In this document: in pieces, positions 62,117 through 64,000 of the stretch | Position numbering within the stretch: position 1 is the first letter of the stretch | How the letters are laid out: each line of letters begins with the position of its first letter | DNA from: Candidatus Mycobacterium methanotrophicum | Lineage (GTDB): Bacteria > Actinomycetota > Actinomycetes > Mycobacteriales > Mycobacteriaceae | NCBI RefSeq assembly: GCF_023515995.1 | Contig: NZ_CP097320.1 | Coordinates: 3,472,001 to 3,536,000 of the forward strand | Direction: 5' to 3' | DNA: 64,000 nucleotides | Made by a program: the position numbers and the translations under genes | The notes under the pieces: generated by a model | The model's database searches: none | What the model was told of the DNA's origin: nothing | The model's input: only the letters and a program-made list of their open reading frames with translations

Positions 62117-62467
62117 GTGCGCGTCGGGCCCCACATCGCGGTGGCGGGCACCACCGGCCCGGGACCGGCCGACGACATTGCTGCGCAGACACGGGAGGCG
62201 CTGCGCCGCATCGAGGTCGCGCTGAACCAGGCGGGAGCGACGCTGCACGATGTGGTCCGCACCCGGATTTACGTGACCGACATATCCCGATGGCGCGAGG
62301 TGGCGTCCGTTCACCTCGACGTCTTCGGTGAGATCCGCCCCGCGGCCACTATGGTCGAGGTGGCCGCGCTCATAGCGCCCGAGTTGTTGGTGGAGATCGA
62401 AGCCGACGCCTATTCGCCAGCCGATGCACCGGCGGGCGCGAAGACGCCGTCAGCGCCGGGTAGGTAA
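62117..62467 (+). CDS. RidA/YjgF-family protein
   Basis: 116 residues from GTG 62117: VGPHIAVAGTTGPGPADDIA, LNQAGATLHDVVRTRIYVTD, RPAATMVEVAALIAPELLVE. RidA enzymes hydrolyse enamine/imine intermediates. The family's N-terminal strand is encoded upstream in the same frame (NRVLISSGSHFGPTAGYSRA), but no ATG, GTG or TTG exists there before the sigA TGA, so the true start is unclear. Counterpart of Rv2704; overlaps the convergent DUF952 gene by 58 nt. Confidence 0.75.
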   Translation: MRVGPHIAVAGTTGPGPADDIAAQTREALRRIEVALNQAGATLHDVVRTRIYVTDISRWREVASVHLDVFGEIRPAATMVEVAALIAPELLVEIEADAYSPADAPAGAKTPSAPGR

Positions 62468-62781
62468 GGCGTGACGCGGATCACAGCGACAACTGGCAGT
62501 GCGCCGTACAAATGAGGGAACACCATCGACTCCGGATCCGTTGACACTTCGGGTTCCCAACGAATAGGAGCCTGCAAACGGTCGGGGTCGATATGCAGCA
62601 ACACCAGGTCGTCGCGACCGCGGAAAAGGCGGTTGGCTGGTAGGTGTGCCTGCGCCGGCGTCGATAGATGGACGAATCCGACGTTGGCCAGTGACTCGGG
62701 CCGCAGCTCGCCTTCGGGCCGGGCCGACGCCCACTCGTCGGAGGGACACAGGTGCACCAGTACCGTCGGACGGTGGCTCAT
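62410..62781 (-). CDS. DUF952 family protein
   Basis: 123 residues, counterpart of Rv2705c. VLVHLCPSDEWASARPEGEL, NVGFVHLSTPAQAHLPANRL, DDLVLLHIDPDRLQAPIRWE and MVFPHLYGALPVVAVIRVTP: the HLS/HLY and IHxS-like motifs of DUF952. Enzymatic role unknown. ATG 62781. Confidence 0.85.
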   Translation of the reverse strand: MSHRPTVLVHLCPSDEWASARPEGELRPESLANVGFVHLSTPAQAHLPANRLFRGRDDLVLLHIDPDRLQAPIRWEPEVSTDPESMVFPHLYGALPVVAVIRVTPYLPGADGVFAPAGASAGE

Positions 62782-62906
62782 ACCGCCATCCTGCCGGGAG
62801 CGCCAAAAGCTCAGGCGTGGGAAACGACACAGCGGGTAACCTCGGTGAAGACGGCCAAACGCGTCGACATGTGAGACAGTGGATTACGGGCCCAGAAGGA
62901 TTAGCC

Positions 62907-63104
62907 ATGAACGCGACTTTGACCACTCCAGAACTAACCAGGGCTGACCGGTGCGATCGGTGCGGCGCTGGCGCGCGTGTGCGCGCCACGTTGCCCTCAG
63001 GCGCGGAGCTTCTCTTTTGTCAGCACCACGCCAACGAGCACGAGGCCAAGCTGGTTGAGTTGTCGGCCGTGATCGAGGCAAGCGCAGTCCCCCTAGAGTC
63101 CTGA
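62907..63104 (+). CDS. small zinc-ribbon protein (DUF7455-like)
   Basis: 65 residues. TRADRCDRCGAGARVRATLP and ELLFCQHHANEHEAKL supply C..C and CxHH ligands for one zinc. ATG 62907 after AGAAGGATT. Small actinobacterial proteins of this type lie near sigma-factor genes; role unknown. Confidence 0.8.
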   Translation: MNATLTTPELTRADRCDRCGAGARVRATLPSGAELLFCQHHANEHEAKLVELSAVIEASAVPLES

Positions 63105-63166
63105 GGCGCGACTCACCATCGGCAATCCGCGCGGCAGGACCAGTCGTCAGGAATCCTGAACTGGTC

Positions 63167-64000
63167 ATGAGCGACCGAGCAGTGAAGCCTTCGCGCCATC
63201 ACATCTGGCGTGTCACTCGCCGGACGCTATCGAAGAGTTGGGACGACTCGATCTTCTCGGAGTCGGCGCAGGCCGCGTTCTGGTCAGCGCTGTCCCTGCC
63301 GCCACTGTTGCTGGGAATGCTGGGCAGCCTGGCCTACGTGGCGCCGCTGTTCGGGCCCGACACCATGTCTGGGATCGAGCAACGCCTGGTGTCGATGTGC
63401 AGCAAGGTTTTCTCCCCCAGTGTGGTCCACGAGATCATCGAGCCGACGATTGCCGATATCGACCGGGGCGCTCGCGGTGAGGTGGTGTCTCTGGGGTTTG
63501 TGATTTCACTGTGGGCGGGATCGTCGGCAATTTCGGCGTTCGTCGATTCGATAGTCGAGGCCCACGACCAGACCCCGCTGCGCCATCCGATCCGCCAACG
63601 GCTGTTCGCGCTGCTCTTGTATGTGGTGATGCTGCTGTTTTTGATCGTCACTGCCCCGCTGATGGTGCGCGGGCCACGCAAGCTCGCCCAACTCATTCCC
63701 GACGGCCTGCAGGACGTCCTGGCGTACGGCTACTACCCGGCGTTGATCACCGGCCTGGTCGTCGCCGTGATGATCTTGTATCGGGTGGCGTTGCCCGAAC
63801 CGCTGCCGTCGCATCGGCTGATCTTCGGTGCGGCACTGGCGAGCGTGACCTTCGTGATCGCGACGCTGGGGCTGCGCATCTACCTCTGGTGGATCACCGG
63901 CACCGGCTACACCTACGGCGCACTGGCCACACCGATCGCGTTTCTGCTGTTCGCGTTCTTCGCCGGCTTCGCGATCATGTTGGGCGCGGAACTCAACGCC
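63167..64000 (+). CDS. YihY/BrkB-family membrane protein, cut by window edge
   Basis: 278 residues visible; counterpart of Rv2707. Basic N-terminus, then AQAAFWSALSLPPLLLGMLG, GFVISLWAGSSAISAFVDSI, LRHPIRQRLFALLLYVVMLL, YGYYPALITGLVVAVMILYR and AFLLFAFFAGFAIMLGAELN: about six helices with the family SxxAxxxxxxA...NxxY-type features. Known as YihY/virulence factor BrkB; transport role is unproven. ATG 63167. Confidence 0.88.
   Translation, partial: MSDRAVKPSRHHIWRVTRRTLSKSWDDSIFSESAQAAFWSALSLPPLLLGMLGSLAYVAPLFGPDTMSGIEQRLVSMCSKVFSPSVVHEIIEPTIADIDRGARGEVVSLGFVISLWAGSSAISAFVDSIVEAHDQTPLRHPIRQRLFALLLYVVMLLFLIVTAPLMVRGPRKLAQLIPDGLQDVLAYGYYPALITGLVVAVMILYRVALPEPLPSHRLIFGAALASVTFVIATLGLRIYLWWITGTGYTYGALATPIAFLLFAFFAGFAIMLGAELNA

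Noticed and set aside
1..64000. CRISPR arrays
   Set aside because: No regularly spaced direct repeats of 24-40 bp and no cas genes were visible.

Overview
The window is high-GC DNA from a mycobacterium, most likely a slow grower. The evidence is the PPE protein, a DUF222/13E12 HNH gene, aftC, cei, hemQ/hemY/hemE, ceoB/ceoC and sigA. From about 28.4 kb to the right edge the gene order follows the Mycobacterium tuberculosis block Rv2667-Rv2707. I recognise this from memory of that map, not from an alignment. The species cannot be fixed from the sequence alone.

Left part (1-18 kb). The 5' half of thrS is cut by the window edge. It is followed by an aldo/keto reductase, a DUF1990 protein, a DUF559 gene bracketed by about 62 bp direct repeats next to a broken methyltransferase, a DUF2231-Rieske membrane protein, a DedA protein, a STAS protein and an ArsR-SRPBCC-mycothiol-enzyme operon. 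An intact 1150 bp IS630 element sits exactly inside the SRPBCC gene of that operon. From 11.1 to 16.3 kb lies a gene graveyard: remnants of a uracil-DNA glycosylase, an IS256 transposase, an F420-dependent oxidoreductase, two SDRs, an epimerase, a hydrolase, a PDR-type reductase and an esterase. Only a hemerythrin protein and one hypothetical protein look whole there. The NAD-dependent malic enzyme closes the region.

Middle part (18-26 kb). Four tRNA genes (Val-CAC on the minus strand; Gly-GCC, Cys-GCA and Val-GAC on the plus strand) precede a 7.06 kb segment. The segment is bounded by a 25 bp exact copy of the 3' end of tRNA-Val(GAC), as expected for tRNA-targeted integration. It carries a DUF6338 membrane protein split by an IS5-family element, a tiny proline-rich partner, several unrecognised accessory proteins, a PPE protein with a SHOCT-like tail and a frameshifted ISL3 transposase. 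No integrase was seen.

Right part (26-64 kb). After a few secreted proteins and pseudogenes comes the conserved block: truncated clpC2 with two tandem palindromes upstream, an MPT63-like protein, a GNAT, ribD-like, a TAP-like lipoprotein, aftC, msrB, a methyltransferase, hemE-hemY-hemQ, echA15, DUF3000, an RNase D-like exonuclease and dxs. An unusual ArsB-CBS-ArsB-CBS-ArsB tandem array follows. Next are a TrmA-like methyltransferase, an APC permease, ceoB/ceoC, dut, cei, suhB, ppgK, sigA and a partial YihY protein. Haem synthesis, the non-mevalonate entry step, arabinan synthesis, potassium uptake control and the primary sigma factor are thus clustered. MIRU-like repeats sit immediately before several start codons.
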